From: Pontibacter flavimaris | GTDB lineage: Bacteria; Bacteroidota; Bacteroidia; Cytophagales; Hymenobacteraceae | DNA: 64,000 nucleotides | Direction: 5' to 3' | Assembly: GCF_001907195.1 (NCBI RefSeq) | Contig: NZ_LVWA01000009.1 | Coordinates: 62,001-126,000 of the forward strand | Shown here: piece after piece, positions 25,385 through 34,113 of the stretch | Position numbering within the stretch: the stretch's first letter is position 1 | Layout: every line of letters starts with the position of its first letter | Made by a program: the position numbers and the translations under genes | Notes under the pieces: model-generated | Told to the model about the DNA's origin: nothing | Seen by the model: the letters and a program-made list of their open reading frames with translations, nothing else | Databases searched by the model: none

Positions 25385-26977
25385 TCAAAATCCTTCCCTA
25401 TCGAAGGCGTGGACACGGACGTCGCTGGTGCGCTTGTCCTTTGTGTCAGGGCCAGCCTCCAGCTCCGTGCCTCGTTTCGTGTCGTATACTTTGGTCTTTT
25501 TCCCCCAGCCGCTCACTTTCGACTCATCTGTGATCTCATCCTCGCCGCGGCCACCCACAATCTTTATGGTAATTCCCTTCTTTACCTCGCCGGTCAGACT
25601 GAACTCATCATCCTCGGCCAACCCGTGCAGCGTGATCAGCCTGGTTTCGGAGCGCTTAAAGATGCGGTGGAACGTGACCAGTCCATCAGACTTGCGGCGC
25701 AGGGTTACCTCCGTTTCCGCATCGCTCAGGCGTTTTACCTCGAACTGATCCTCCTCGTCGGTGCCCACCACCAGCACCTCTTTCGCCATTATCTCATAAA
25801 ACTCCGCGGCGGCCTCGCGCAGCTGGTTGCGCCGGCTGATGAGCTTCTGTCTGGTGCTTTCCCCCTCCAGCTCGTAGATCGCCTCCGGGTACTGCCGCAC
25901 CGCCTGCGCTATCACCTCATCGGTTATACTTTGCTGCAGCCCCACGGCCAGCGAGTCGAACTGCGCGCGGGTGACCTGCGCCAGCGCCCGCTGGTCTATG
26001 AATTTCGAGTTGATGGTGAGGGCATAAACATCGTTGAAGTCTTCGTCAAACGACTCGAACTTGCGGATGGCCCAGTTGCGGCTGAAGATCCAGGGAATGA
26101 GGCCATCCTGAAAGCGGTAGAAGGCATTATCGCGGTCTTTGGGGATAGGGCGGTAGTGGTGGTTGCCGCTGCGCTCGAACGCTGCCCATTCCCATTGCCC
26201 CTCGTGGCGGTCCCAGTCACCGATGAGCAGGTCGAAGAGGCGTGCTTTGGCAAAGGCCACCTGGTCTATAAAATGATCGTCTTCTTCAAACCGTTTGTTC
26301 AGCATCTTCTCGCTGCCCACTATGTCGCTGGGGTTGCCCGTCACCTCATCCACCATGCGCTCGTCGGTGTACTTCTCTTCCAGCAGGTATACTTTGTTGC
26401 TGGCCACCTCCTCATGCTCGCCAAAGTCGGCATCGTTTGGCCGCACATACACCAGTTGCGGAGAGGCGTACGGGATTCCTGCCGCCTCGGCCATGGGCGG
26501 AAGTATGAGCGCGCCGTAGGGATTAATGGCTGAGATCTGGTCGCGGAGGATGTTTACCACAAAAGTCTTGCGCCATACTTTGGGCAGCACCTCAGAGGGC
26601 TCCTTGTCGAGGGAGCGGAGGGCATAGGTGTTGTCGTTGGGGCCAACCAGGGTAAAGCTGGTAGTCTGGAAGCCGCCGCCGATCTTCTCTATCTTCAGGC
26701 CGCCCCAGGTGGTGTCCATCTCGAACACCGGCACGGTTACCGGGGCATTCCAGAGCGGGCGATGGTGTTTCCCCCAGAACAGGCGGTGCAGGAAACCGCG
26801 CTTGTAGTGGGCGCCTGCTTTAATCGTCACGCTGTCTGCGGCCTTCGGGTTGGTTTTCAGGTGTTGGTATACTTCAGCATCTGCCACCGGAGTGGGGGCG
26901 TAGAAGTTTTTCCTGGCACAGCCAGCCGAAGTGATCAAGAATAGGGCAAGTATAACCTGCCTCCAATGTGGTTTCAT
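25385..26977 (-). CDS. Lipoprotein with HipA/FAM20-like kinase signatures, possibly truncated
   Basis: A 530-residue lipoprotein (lipobox ITSAGC, Cys20). Residues 93-300 contain segments that resemble a HipA/FAM20C-type kinase fold: TYALRSLDKEP (candidate ATP-Lys at 125), LFDLLIGDWDRHEGQW (248-262, compare GNxDRH in secreted kinases) and RPIPKDRDNAF (276-286, candidate metal Asp). From memory, Bacteroidota proteins with this region often have an N-terminal phosphoesterase and a C-terminal BamA-like barrel; here neither is present and the frame ends about 160 bases from the next gene. It could be a stand-alone variant or a truncated remnant. Enzymatic activity is an inference. Confidence 0.72.
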   Translation of the reverse strand: MKPHWRQVILALFLITSAGCARKNFYAPTPVADAEVYQHLKTNPKAADSVTIKAGAHYKRGFLHRLFWGKHHRPLWNAPVTVPVFEMDTTWGGLKIEKIGGGFQTTSFTLVGPNDNTYALRSLDKEPSEVLPKVWRKTFVVNILRDQISAINPYGALILPPMAEAAGIPYASPQLVYVRPNDADFGEHEEVASNKVYLLEEKYTDERMVDEVTGNPSDIVGSEKMLNKRFEEDDHFIDQVAFAKARLFDLLIGDWDRHEGQWEWAAFERSGNHHYRPIPKDRDNAFYRFQDGLIPWIFSRNWAIRKFESFDEDFNDVYALTINSKFIDQRALAQVTRAQFDSLAVGLQQSITDEVIAQAVRQYPEAIYELEGESTRQKLISRRNQLREAAAEFYEIMAKEVLVVGTDEEDQFEVKRLSDAETEVTLRRKSDGLVTFHRIFKRSETRLITLHGLAEDDEFSLTGEVKKGITIKIVGGRGEDEITDESKVSGWGKKTKVYDTKRGTELEAGPDTKDKRTSDVRVHAFDREGF

Positions 26978-27234
26978 ACAGATGCAAATCCTGTTAACAA
27001 GCTTATTTAACGTAAAACGGCTGTAATGTTTTCAAGTGAACGGCAAGTATACTTTAGTCAAGCAGTAGTTCGGGGTAGTGAAAGAAGAGGTATGTGCAGA
27101 GCTATACGTTTATACTTTTCAAGTTGATGCAGCGGGATTCAGGCTGGGCTTAAGGCAGGAAACCGGGTACGGAATCAGCGCTTTGCTCTGATTGTTGTCT
27201 AAACAAATAATGTGAAATAGTGGAGAAATCCTCC

Positions 27235-27242
27235 TACCTTTG
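27235..27242 (+). promoter_or_regulatory. -7 promoter element of the DUF5686 gene
   Basis: TACCTTTG matches TAnnTTTG. It covers the TTG at 27240, which therefore cannot be the start codon if this promoter is used. Confidence 0.55.
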
Positions 27243-27263
27243 CACGCTTCTAAAAGTATAGCT

Positions 27264-29750
27264 TTGCAAAGATATTTTGTATTATCCCTGCTACTGCTCG
27301 CCTCGCTGGTGAGCCACGCGCAGACCCGCATCTCGGGGCAGGCAACGGATGCCGCCACGGGCGAGGCCCTTCCTTTCGTGGGCATCTTTATCAAGAACTC
27401 CTCCATTGGCACCTCCACCGATGTGGAAGGCAAGTATAACATCCGCCTCTCCGCCACCCCCGACTCGCTGACGGCCGCCTTTGTGGGCTACCTGCCGCTC
27501 ACGCTGCCGGTGCAGCGGGGCGTGGCCGTGCAAACCCTGGACTTTAAGCTGCGCACCAACGCGCAGCAGCTGCAGGAGGTGGTGATACGCCCCGGCGAGA
27601 ACCCGGCCTGGCCTATTATGCGGCGCGTAATAGCGCAAAAGAACGTTAATGACAAGCGCAGGCTTACCGCCTACCAGTACGAGGCCTACACCAAAATGCA
27701 GTTCGACGTGGACAACGTGGGGCGGCAGAAAGGCAAGGGCGTGGTCGGAAAAGCCATCACTTCGCTGGTAGACTCGCAGCTTTACCTGGCTGGCGAGGAT
27801 GGTAAAAAGCTGCTGCCGTTCTTTATTTCCGAGTCGCTCTCTGACTTTTACTACACCCGCGATCCCAAGCGCAGCAAGGAAATTATAAAAGCTACCAAGG
27901 TAACTGGCATCGGCCTGCAGGACGGCACGCTGGTGTCGCAGGTGATCGGCAGCAACTACCAGGATTATAACTTTTACCAGAACTGGGTGAGCGTGCTGCA
28001 GAAGAACTTCATCAGCCCGATGGCCGACAGCTGGAAAGGCTACTATACCTATGAACTGGAGGACAGCACCTACATCGGCGACGACTGGTGCTACGAACTC
28101 TCCTTTAAGCAGAAGCGCCCGCAGGACCTGGCTTTTAACGGCCGTATGTGGATCACGGCGGATGGCTATGCGCTGCGCAAGCTGGACGCCACGGTAAGCA
28201 AATCAGCCAACATCAACTTTGTGGAGGGCATCGCCCTGAAGCAGGAGCTGCAGCAGGTAGGGGAGCAGGCCTGGATGCCGCTGGGCACGGAGGTGAAGAT
28301 CAGAATCGTGGGCCTCACGCCGAAACGCCCGGGTGTTCTGGCGAAAGTTTATACTTCGTACCGGGATGTGGTGGTGAACCAGCCGGAAAAACCCGGTTTC
28401 TTCGATAAGCCGGTTGAACTGCTGACCGGGGCCGGCAGGCAGGCGGAGAGCTTTTGGGAGCAGCGCCGCCACGACACCCTCAGCGTAGCCGACCGGCAAG
28501 TATACGCCACCATCAATGCCATCCGCGAAACGCCCAAAGTGAAGCGCTTTACCGATATGGCCACCGTGCTGGGCACCGGTTACAAGAGCTTCGGCAAGGT
28601 AAGCTGGGGACCATGGCCGTATACGTACGCTTACAACGACGTGGAGGGGCACTGTTTTCAGCTGGGCGGCAAGACCAACATCAACTTCAGTGACAAGCTG
28701 GAGCTGCGCGGCTACGCGGCCTATGGCACCGACGACCAGAAGTATAAGTATAGCCTGAGCGGGCGCTACATCCTCAGCCGCAAGCGCTGGAGCGAGGTGG
28801 GATTTACCCATCAGGAGGACCTGCAGCAGGTGGGGCTGATGTCGGATAAACTGGCGTCTAGTCCGTTTTTCCTGGGCTTCTCCCGGTTTGGTGAGCTGCG
28901 CCGTCCGATGATGGTGCGCGAGACGAATTTATACTTGCAGCGCGACGTGCTGCGCGGCGTAACCGAGCGCATCAGCCTGCGCAAGCGCCACTTCGACCCG
29001 CACTACGATTTTGCCTACTACAGGAATGGAGCAGACCAACCGGATGAACTGGCGAGCAGCTTTACTTCCACCGAAGTGAGCTTCCTGACCCGCTATGCCA
29101 GGGATGAAGTATACGTGGAGAACGATAATGACCGCATCAGCCTGGGCAGCGGCAGTTACCCAGTGCTGAGCCTGAAGTATACCCTGGGCCTGAACAACGC
29201 CCTAGGCGCTACGGTGGATTACCAGCGCGTGGACCTGGGGGTGGAGCAGGAGTTTGTGATGGGCCGCCTGGGCAACGCGCTCTACAGGCTGGAGGCTGGC
29301 AGGATCTTCTCGCCGGTGCCGTACCCGCTGCTGGAGGTGCACACCGGCAACGAGACGCCCTTCTATTACGACGCCACCTACAACCTGATGGACTACTTCG
29401 AATTCGCCAGCGATACCTATGCCTCCCTGCACTACGAGCAGTATTTCGAGGGATTGCTGTTCAACCGCCTGCCGCTCATCAAGAAACTGAAGTGGCGCGT
29501 GCTGGGCTCAGCCAACATCCTCTACGGCAGCCTCAGCCAAAGTAACCTGAACCTGATGCCGGAGCTAACGCCCGCAGGTAATCGGCAGGAGTCGTTCAAG
29601 GAACTGGGGCACGCGCCCTATGTGGAGTTGGGCTATGGGATTGAAAACATCTTCAAGATCCTCCGCGTGGATGCTTTCCACCGCCTCACCCACCTGGACG
29701 AAGGCACCCGGAAGTTCGGGCTCAAGTTCTCGGTGCAGTTTAAGCTGTAA
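27264..29750 (+). CDS. DUF5686 outer-membrane protein with regulatory-like domain
   Basis: A protein of about 828 residues. Signal peptide (LQRYFVLSLLLLASLVSHAQ), a CarboxypepD_reg-like beta sandwich (about residues 20-105, TDAATGEALPFVGIFIKN and GTSTDVEGKYNI), then a large DUF5686 region (WPIMRRVIAQKNVNDKRR onward) whose C-terminal half consists of amphipathic strands ending in KFGLKFSVQFKL, as in an outer-membrane barrel. Function is unknown; the architecture resembles TonB-receptor-like surface proteins. Start: no ATG exists near; TTG 27240 lies in the promoter element, so TTG 27264 is preferred. Contains nine AAGTATA motifs. Confidence 0.85.
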   Translation: MQRYFVLSLLLLASLVSHAQTRISGQATDAATGEALPFVGIFIKNSSIGTSTDVEGKYNIRLSATPDSLTAAFVGYLPLTLPVQRGVAVQTLDFKLRTNAQQLQEVVIRPGENPAWPIMRRVIAQKNVNDKRRLTAYQYEAYTKMQFDVDNVGRQKGKGVVGKAITSLVDSQLYLAGEDGKKLLPFFISESLSDFYYTRDPKRSKEIIKATKVTGIGLQDGTLVSQVIGSNYQDYNFYQNWVSVLQKNFISPMADSWKGYYTYELEDSTYIGDDWCYELSFKQKRPQDLAFNGRMWITADGYALRKLDATVSKSANINFVEGIALKQELQQVGEQAWMPLGTEVKIRIVGLTPKRPGVLAKVYTSYRDVVVNQPEKPGFFDKPVELLTGAGRQAESFWEQRRHDTLSVADRQVYATINAIRETPKVKRFTDMATVLGTGYKSFGKVSWGPWPYTYAYNDVEGHCFQLGGKTNINFSDKLELRGYAAYGTDDQKYKYSLSGRYILSRKRWSEVGFTHQEDLQQVGLMSDKLASSPFFLGFSRFGELRRPMMVRETNLYLQRDVLRGVTERISLRKRHFDPHYDFAYYRNGADQPDELASSFTSTEVSFLTRYARDEVYVENDNDRISLGSGSYPVLSLKYTLGLNNALGATVDYQRVDLGVEQEFVMGRLGNALYRLEAGRIFSPVPYPLLEVHTGNETPFYYDATYNLMDYFEFASDTYASLHYEQYFEGLLFNRLPLIKKLKWRVLGSANILYGSLSQSNLNLMPELTPAGNRQESFKELGHAPYVELGYGIENIFKILRVDAFHRLTHLDEGTRKFGLKFSVQFKL

Positions 29751-29766
29751 GCAAGTATAAAAGTAT

Positions 29767-29812
29767 AAAAGAGCCGGAGCTGTAAGTTTATACTTATGGC
29801 TCCGGCTCTTTT
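29767..29812 (+). terminator. Terminator of the DUF5686 gene
   Basis: Perfect 14-bp stem aaaagagccggagc/gctccggctctttt with an 18-nt loop that holds a TATACTT motif, followed by T residues. Confidence 0.85.
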
Positions 29813-29868
29813 TGTGTTCCGCTCCTTGGAGGAAATTACGCTTAGGAAATATCATCATACCTGCTTCA

Positions 29869-29917
29869 AGTTTTCAACTGGCTTGCTCCGCCCTGTCTAG
29901 ATCGCCAGTTGAAAACT
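29869..29917. repeat. 14-bp inverted repeat in a convergent intergenic region
   Basis: Arms agttttcaactggc (29869-29882) and gccagttgaaaact (29904-29917), 21-base loop, no T tract. Similar in style to the short palindromes elsewhere; function unknown. Confidence 0.6.
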
Positions 29918-30008
29918 GGCCTCATGAAATCCACAAGATGCAATCTTGCGGCAGGCAATAAGTTAGGACCAAAGTATAGCATTGGGGGAGGTTAACTATT
30001 TGCTATCC

Positions 30009-31112
30009 CTACCGCACCACCTTCACTGCTTTTTTTTTCACCGGCTTTGCTTCCTGCTGCGGCTGCTGTCGGCAATACCAGATCGCGAAGCCGGAGATGG
30101 AAAGTATACCTGGCATCAAACCAAAGAAAGCATAAAGCAGCTGAACGAAAAGTCCGGCAAAATCACCGAAGTGGACGGGATGCAGTGAGGTAAGGAAGCG
30201 GTCGAGCAGCGGTTGGTCCCGCACAAAGTATGGTGCGCCCAGTTCGCCGGTGGTATAGTCTGCCTGCAGTTTGCTATAGAACTTGCCGTAGTAGGAGGGG
30301 TCTGAGGTAAGGCGGCCAAGCAGTTGGATCTTGCCTTCTTCGTTTAATGGAAAGCGCAGGTAGGTGATCTCAAAGTCGGGATAAGCCGCTCTCGCTTCGG
30401 CCATGGCGGCGTCTACGGGGGTGGTAATCTGTGGCACGGCAACTTCTTTTGGGCCACCCTTTAAAGCTGTATTTACTACGGTTATGGCCAGGGACAAGCC
30501 CGTAACACACATGAGCAGGTTAAACGCCAGCGCCCACACGCCTACCACCCGGTGCAGGCTGGAGAACATACTTCTGCGGCTGTTAAAACTGACCTTCTGC
30601 CGGAAAGTGAGGACCTTGATGATAGACCGGCGGTAAAGTATAAATCCGGTGATGGTGAGCAGGAGCAGCGACACGCCCACCAGCAGCACCACAATTTTAC
30701 CGGGCGTACCCGAGAGCAGGTTGTAGTGAATGTTGAGCACTACGTACGAGAAGCGGTTGTGCGCCTGCCCCACAGTAGACAGTTTCTCGCCGGTTTCGGG
30801 GTGCACGAACAGCCACCGGCGCAGCTGCCCCTGCCGCAACTCATACAGCAGCGCCTCGTCTGGCGAGACCGGTAGGGCGGGTACCCGTATGTCCCAGCCC
30901 GGGTTCTCGGCCCGCACCCAGCCAATCGATTTGTCAATATGCAGCGCGTGGGCAGGCACCTCCAGGCGCGCGTGGCTGGCGAACAGGGCATCGTCGATGT
31001 CATCATCAAAAACAAGTATAACGCCAGAAAGGCTGATAACCAGGATGAACATCCCGGCTATCAGCCCGCACCAATGGTGAAGGGAAAAGGTTCGTTTTAC
31101 GCGTTTCTTCAA
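30009..31112 (-). CDS. PepSY-associated membrane protein (iron-regulated reductase type)
   Basis: An inner-membrane protein of about 367 residues with four likely membrane helices. Seen: RTFSLHHWCGLIAGMFILVISLSG as paired segments HHWCGLIAGMF and ILVISLSGVIL, heme-ligand-like His in helix 1, a PepSY-type periplasmic region (about 45-150), SLHRVVGVWALAFNLLMCV, a second PepSY-like region and the C-terminal LHPVHFGDFAGLFVQLLYAFFG. The family reduces ferric siderophores or iron. The ATG at 31187 would overlap the receptor by 71 bases; TTG 31112, 2 bases behind the receptor stop, gives the usual KKRVKRTF start and is preferred. Forms an operon with the receptor. Confidence 0.85.
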   Translation of the reverse strand: MKKRVKRTFSLHHWCGLIAGMFILVISLSGVILVFDDDIDDALFASHARLEVPAHALHIDKSIGWVRAENPGWDIRVPALPVSPDEALLYELRQGQLRRWLFVHPETGEKLSTVGQAHNRFSYVVLNIHYNLLSGTPGKIVVLLVGVSLLLLTITGFILYRRSIIKVLTFRQKVSFNSRRSMFSSLHRVVGVWALAFNLLMCVTGLSLAITVVNTALKGGPKEVAVPQITTPVDAAMAEARAAYPDFEITYLRFPLNEEGKIQLLGRLTSDPSYYGKFYSKLQADYTTGELGAPYFVRDQPLLDRFLTSLHPVHFGDFAGLFVQLLYAFFGLMPGILSISGFAIWYCRQQPQQEAKPVKKKAVKVVR

Positions 31113-31116
31113 GTTA

Positions 31117-33459
31117 TTACCACTTATAGGCAGCCCCCAACTGGAACCTGGCGCCGTTGGCTCTTGTAAAGTTATCGTTGCGGCCATACCAGTAGGCCTG
31201 CGGCAGGTAGTAAGCCTTATCGAGCAGGTTCTCCACGCCCAGGTTGAGGCTCAGCTTCTCGGTTGCCTGGTAAGAGGCCGCCAGGTTAAACACATCAAAT
31301 GCCTCTACAGGACCCTGGCCAGAAGTATAGCCTCCCTTGGCGTTCGGCTCAAAACGGTCGCGCGCGCCGGAGTACACCCACTGCAGGTTCAGGCTTAGAT
31401 TGCTTACCGGGTTCAGGTTGAGGTAGGATGTGAACTTGAACGGCGCGATACGCAGGCTGGACAGGTATTTGTCCTCGGAGTCGTTATAATCGTCGTTGTT
31501 GTTGATATCAGCCTTGCCCTCGCTGTAAGAGGCATTGGCGCCCAGGGTGACCTTATCAGAGAGGAACAAATCTACCAAAGCTTCAAAGCCCTCCACGCGC
31601 TCCGGCGCACGCTCGATCTCGTAGGCGCCGGCCTCGTTGGCAATCAGGTTGGCGCCCAGCTTGGAGGTGCTGATGAAGTAGGCGCCGCTGAAGGAGGCGA
31701 TCCCGACTTGGCTGTGAAAGCCCGCTTCGTAGTTGTTCACGATCACCGGCTCCAGGTCCATTTGCGAGATAAAATCCTCCTTGGCGCTGCGCACATAACG
31801 GCCCACGTCGATCATGGAGAAGCCTTGTGAGTAGCTCACAAAGGGCTTAAAGTACTCCAGCGCAGTGTAGCGCAGGCCGGCGTTAAAGGTGCTGGCGTTA
31901 AACTTCAGCTTGCCGCCCTGCACGTAATCGCCACCGGCGCCGCTTGCCAGCACCAACTGTTGAAAATCGTCCACGTTTACAGACACGTTATCGAAGCGGT
32001 AACCGGCCTTAAAGTTCAGGTGCTGCAGGATGTTGAGCTGCAACTGCGCGTAAGGCGCCAGGTTCTTCAGGTCCATTTCCGGTACCCAGGTGCGGCCATC
32101 CACCAGCGGCTGCGACGTCTCGTCGTTCAGGTAATCGGCACCATATACCACGCTGCCTGTTAGATCACTGCTGATGCTGAAAGGAGTATTCAAGTTCAAG
32201 CGCACGCCGTTCTTGGCGGATTTGATGGTGGACTGCCCGCCGCCCTCAAAGTATGGCGTGTAGCCATACACAGTGTAAAAGCTCTGCAGGTAGGTGCTCA
32301 GTTCCAGATCGGTGTTGAGGAACAGGTTTTTGCCGATGTAGCGCAGCTGGGCGTTGTGGTTATACTTGGTGCCCTCCGGCTCGCCCTGTACTTCACCCTT
32401 CACGCCGATGGAAGGCGATACGCCATAAACGCCCTCCTGTATCACATAATCAGAACTCTGGCGGCTGCCGAAGTAGTTATACATGGCCTCCACACGGTGA
32501 TCGGAGCTGAAGTTATAGCCAGCCTTGGCAAAGCCGTTGTACATGTTGGTTTCGCCCAGGCCATATACCGGGGAGATCACCTCACCGTCGCCGTCGCGCA
32601 TTACCCCCGTTTTTTCGTAGGTGCCGCTGGCCACGTAGTCGAAGTCTTTTATTTTGCCGGTGAACTGCTGCGACACACGGCCACCGAGGGTTTCATCAGC
32701 ATGGAAAAGGTTGCCTGTGCCCGTGATGGAAGTATAAGCGCTGAAGGGTTTGCTGGTATTTGGCTGCTTTGTGATGTAGTTGATCAGGCCGCCGTCGGCA
32801 CCGTTGCCATACACGGCAGTGGCTCCTTTAACCACCTCCACGCGTTCAATGGCAGCTGGGTCGATGGTGCGCACGTCGCGACTGCCGTTGCGCAGCGGGG
32901 TAGACTGTGGAATGCCGTCTACCATCACCAGCGCGTTACGGCCGCGCAGGGTCTGGCCCACATTGCTGGTGGTGTTACTGTTAATCGCCAGGCCAGGAAC
33001 GGTGTTGGCCAGGATGTTTGACAGATCGGAGCTTATCTGCGATTGCACCTGGAGCGTACGGGAATCCAGCACGTGCACCGAAGCCGGGGTTTCATCCAGC
33101 GTTTCTACGGAGCGGCTCGCCGACACCACCACCTCATCCAGGGAACTGGTGCTAGGGTCCACCGTAAAGCGCAGGTTCAGGTTATCTCCGGCGTTTAATG
33201 TCACCGGCTGGCGGACAGCTTTATACCCTATTCCCCCCACACGCAAAGTATAGCTGCCTGGTTTTATGTTATTGATGGTGAACTCACCGGCTGCGTTGGT
33301 GTTGGTGCCGAGCACTGTGCCCTCCAGGGCCACTGTCAGCAGCTCCAGGGTTTGCCCGTTCGGCGAGGTTACTTTGCCACTGATGCTGGCGTTCTGGCTT
33401 TGCGCCTGCCCAGCAGACAGAGCAAAAAGCCAAAGAATCAGGAGTAGATACTTCTGCAT
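31117..33459 (-). CDS. TonB-dependent receptor, probably siderophore/iron uptake
   Basis: A 780-residue outer-membrane receptor. Signal peptide to about 20; CarboxypepD_reg-like domain (about 24-105, ISGKVTSPNGQTLELLTVAL); plug with VLDSRTLQVQSQISSDLSNI, GRNALVMVDGIPQ and IERVEVVKGATAVYGNGADGG; then a 22-strand barrel ending in RFQLGAAYKW with terminal aromatic residue. The plug sequences and the PepSY reductase gene directly downstream argue for ferric-siderophore uptake. A TAnnTTTG element and two operator-like inverted sequences lie upstream, consistent with iron-dependent control. Confidence 0.93.
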   Translation of the reverse strand: MQKYLLLILWLFALSAGQAQSQNASISGKVTSPNGQTLELLTVALEGTVLGTNTNAAGEFTINNIKPGSYTLRVGGIGYKAVRQPVTLNAGDNLNLRFTVDPSTSSLDEVVVSASRSVETLDETPASVHVLDSRTLQVQSQISSDLSNILANTVPGLAINSNTTSNVGQTLRGRNALVMVDGIPQSTPLRNGSRDVRTIDPAAIERVEVVKGATAVYGNGADGGLINYITKQPNTSKPFSAYTSITGTGNLFHADETLGGRVSQQFTGKIKDFDYVASGTYEKTGVMRDGDGEVISPVYGLGETNMYNGFAKAGYNFSSDHRVEAMYNYFGSRQSSDYVIQEGVYGVSPSIGVKGEVQGEPEGTKYNHNAQLRYIGKNLFLNTDLELSTYLQSFYTVYGYTPYFEGGGQSTIKSAKNGVRLNLNTPFSISSDLTGSVVYGADYLNDETSQPLVDGRTWVPEMDLKNLAPYAQLQLNILQHLNFKAGYRFDNVSVNVDDFQQLVLASGAGGDYVQGGKLKFNASTFNAGLRYTALEYFKPFVSYSQGFSMIDVGRYVRSAKEDFISQMDLEPVIVNNYEAGFHSQVGIASFSGAYFISTSKLGANLIANEAGAYEIERAPERVEGFEALVDLFLSDKVTLGANASYSEGKADINNNDDYNDSEDKYLSSLRIAPFKFTSYLNLNPVSNLSLNLQWVYSGARDRFEPNAKGGYTSGQGPVEAFDVFNLAASYQATEKLSLNLGVENLLDKAYYLPQAYWYGRNDNFTRANGARFQLGAAYKW

Positions 33460-33468
33460 GTATGATAA

Positions 33469-33554
33469 TTTTATTTAGACTAATTATATATAAGGCAAAA
33501 GTATAAGCTAGGAGTATAACAGGCAAGATTTGTTTAAAATAAATCTAAATAAAA
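33469..33554 (-). promoter_or_regulatory. Receptor promoter with paired inverted operator-like sites
   Basis: A -7 element TACTTTTG reads on the minus strand at 33496-33503. It is framed by two copies of TTTTATTTAGAYT followed by AT-rich sequence, one on the plus strand at 33469-33493 and one on the minus strand at 33533-33554. Position and AT-rich form suit Fur-type operators for an iron-uptake operon. Confidence 0.5.
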
Positions 33555-33588
33555 TAGGCTGTTGTAACAACGTTCTCCTGAAACCGAA

Positions 33589-33615
33589 AAGCCTGTTACA
33601 GTAAGTAACAGGCTT
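33589..33615 (-). terminator. Stem-loop behind the OmpA pseudogene
   Basis: Perfect 11-bp stem aagcctgttac/gtaacaggctt with 5-nt loop and a short T stretch on the minus strand, about 60 bases behind the former OmpA stop. Confidence 0.6.
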
Positions 33616-33676
33616 GATAAAAGGATACTAAAAGAATATTGGGGTGGCAGAACCCGGGCGGGTGCTGCCATTGTGA

Positions 33677-34067
33677 TTACAGTTTTACAAACTCCACCCG
33701 CCGGTTATTCGATTTGGCCTCGGAAGTGCTCGCCCTTCATCAGCGCTTTTATAGTCGTGCCGCTCTCCACCAGGTTGATCGCCTTATCATCGCCAAGCAT
33801 CGCCACCTCCGCATTGCCGTGGTTCAGGTCCCAGCGCGACGGGAACTCACCGATCTCCTCGCCAGCCAGGTTATCGGAGCACATCACTTTGTCGCCCGGA
33901 ACAAAGTCATACTTGGTCCAGGCTTTCATGCTGCCTTCCGAGCTTTTATTTGCAGCACTACTGTTAGCCCCGATGTCGAACTGGGCATGGGCAGGGAGAG
34001 CGAAAACAGTCAGCAGAAAGGCGCAGGAAGTTCGTACTACGCTATAAGCATGTAAAAAGGCGTCCAC
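33677..34067 (-). pseudogene. OmpA-family gene with large internal deletion
   Basis: The first part (34067 to about 33720) encodes a signal peptide (TSCAFLLTVFALPAHAQ) and the known N-terminal segment of a Bacteroidota OmpA-family protein (KYDFVPGDKVMCSDNLAGEE, GEFPSRWDLNHGNAEVAM). The frame then stops at 33705. In another frame, ending at TAA 33677-33679, the same DNA reads EAKSNNRRVEFVKL, the usual extreme C-terminus of the OmpA domain. The whole middle, including most of the peptidoglycan-binding domain, is missing. A deletion that also shifted the frame explains both ends. The apparent GTG start overlaps the neighbour's terminator, so the true start may be lost too. Confidence 0.82.
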
Positions 34068-34094
34068 CAGCTAGTTTGCTGATGAACGCCTTTT
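34055..34094 (-). terminator. Terminator of the aldo/keto reductase gene
   Basis: 9-bp stem aaaaggcgt/acgcctttt with a 22-nt loop and T run on the minus strand, 20 bases behind the stop codon. Confidence 0.7.
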
Positions 34095-34113
34095 GGTAAA
34101 GTATAAGAAGCCG

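Noticed and set aside
33705-34067. A 120-residue intact hypothetical gene
   Set aside because: The C-terminus of the OmpA family is found out of frame at the same place, so it is treated as a pseudogene.
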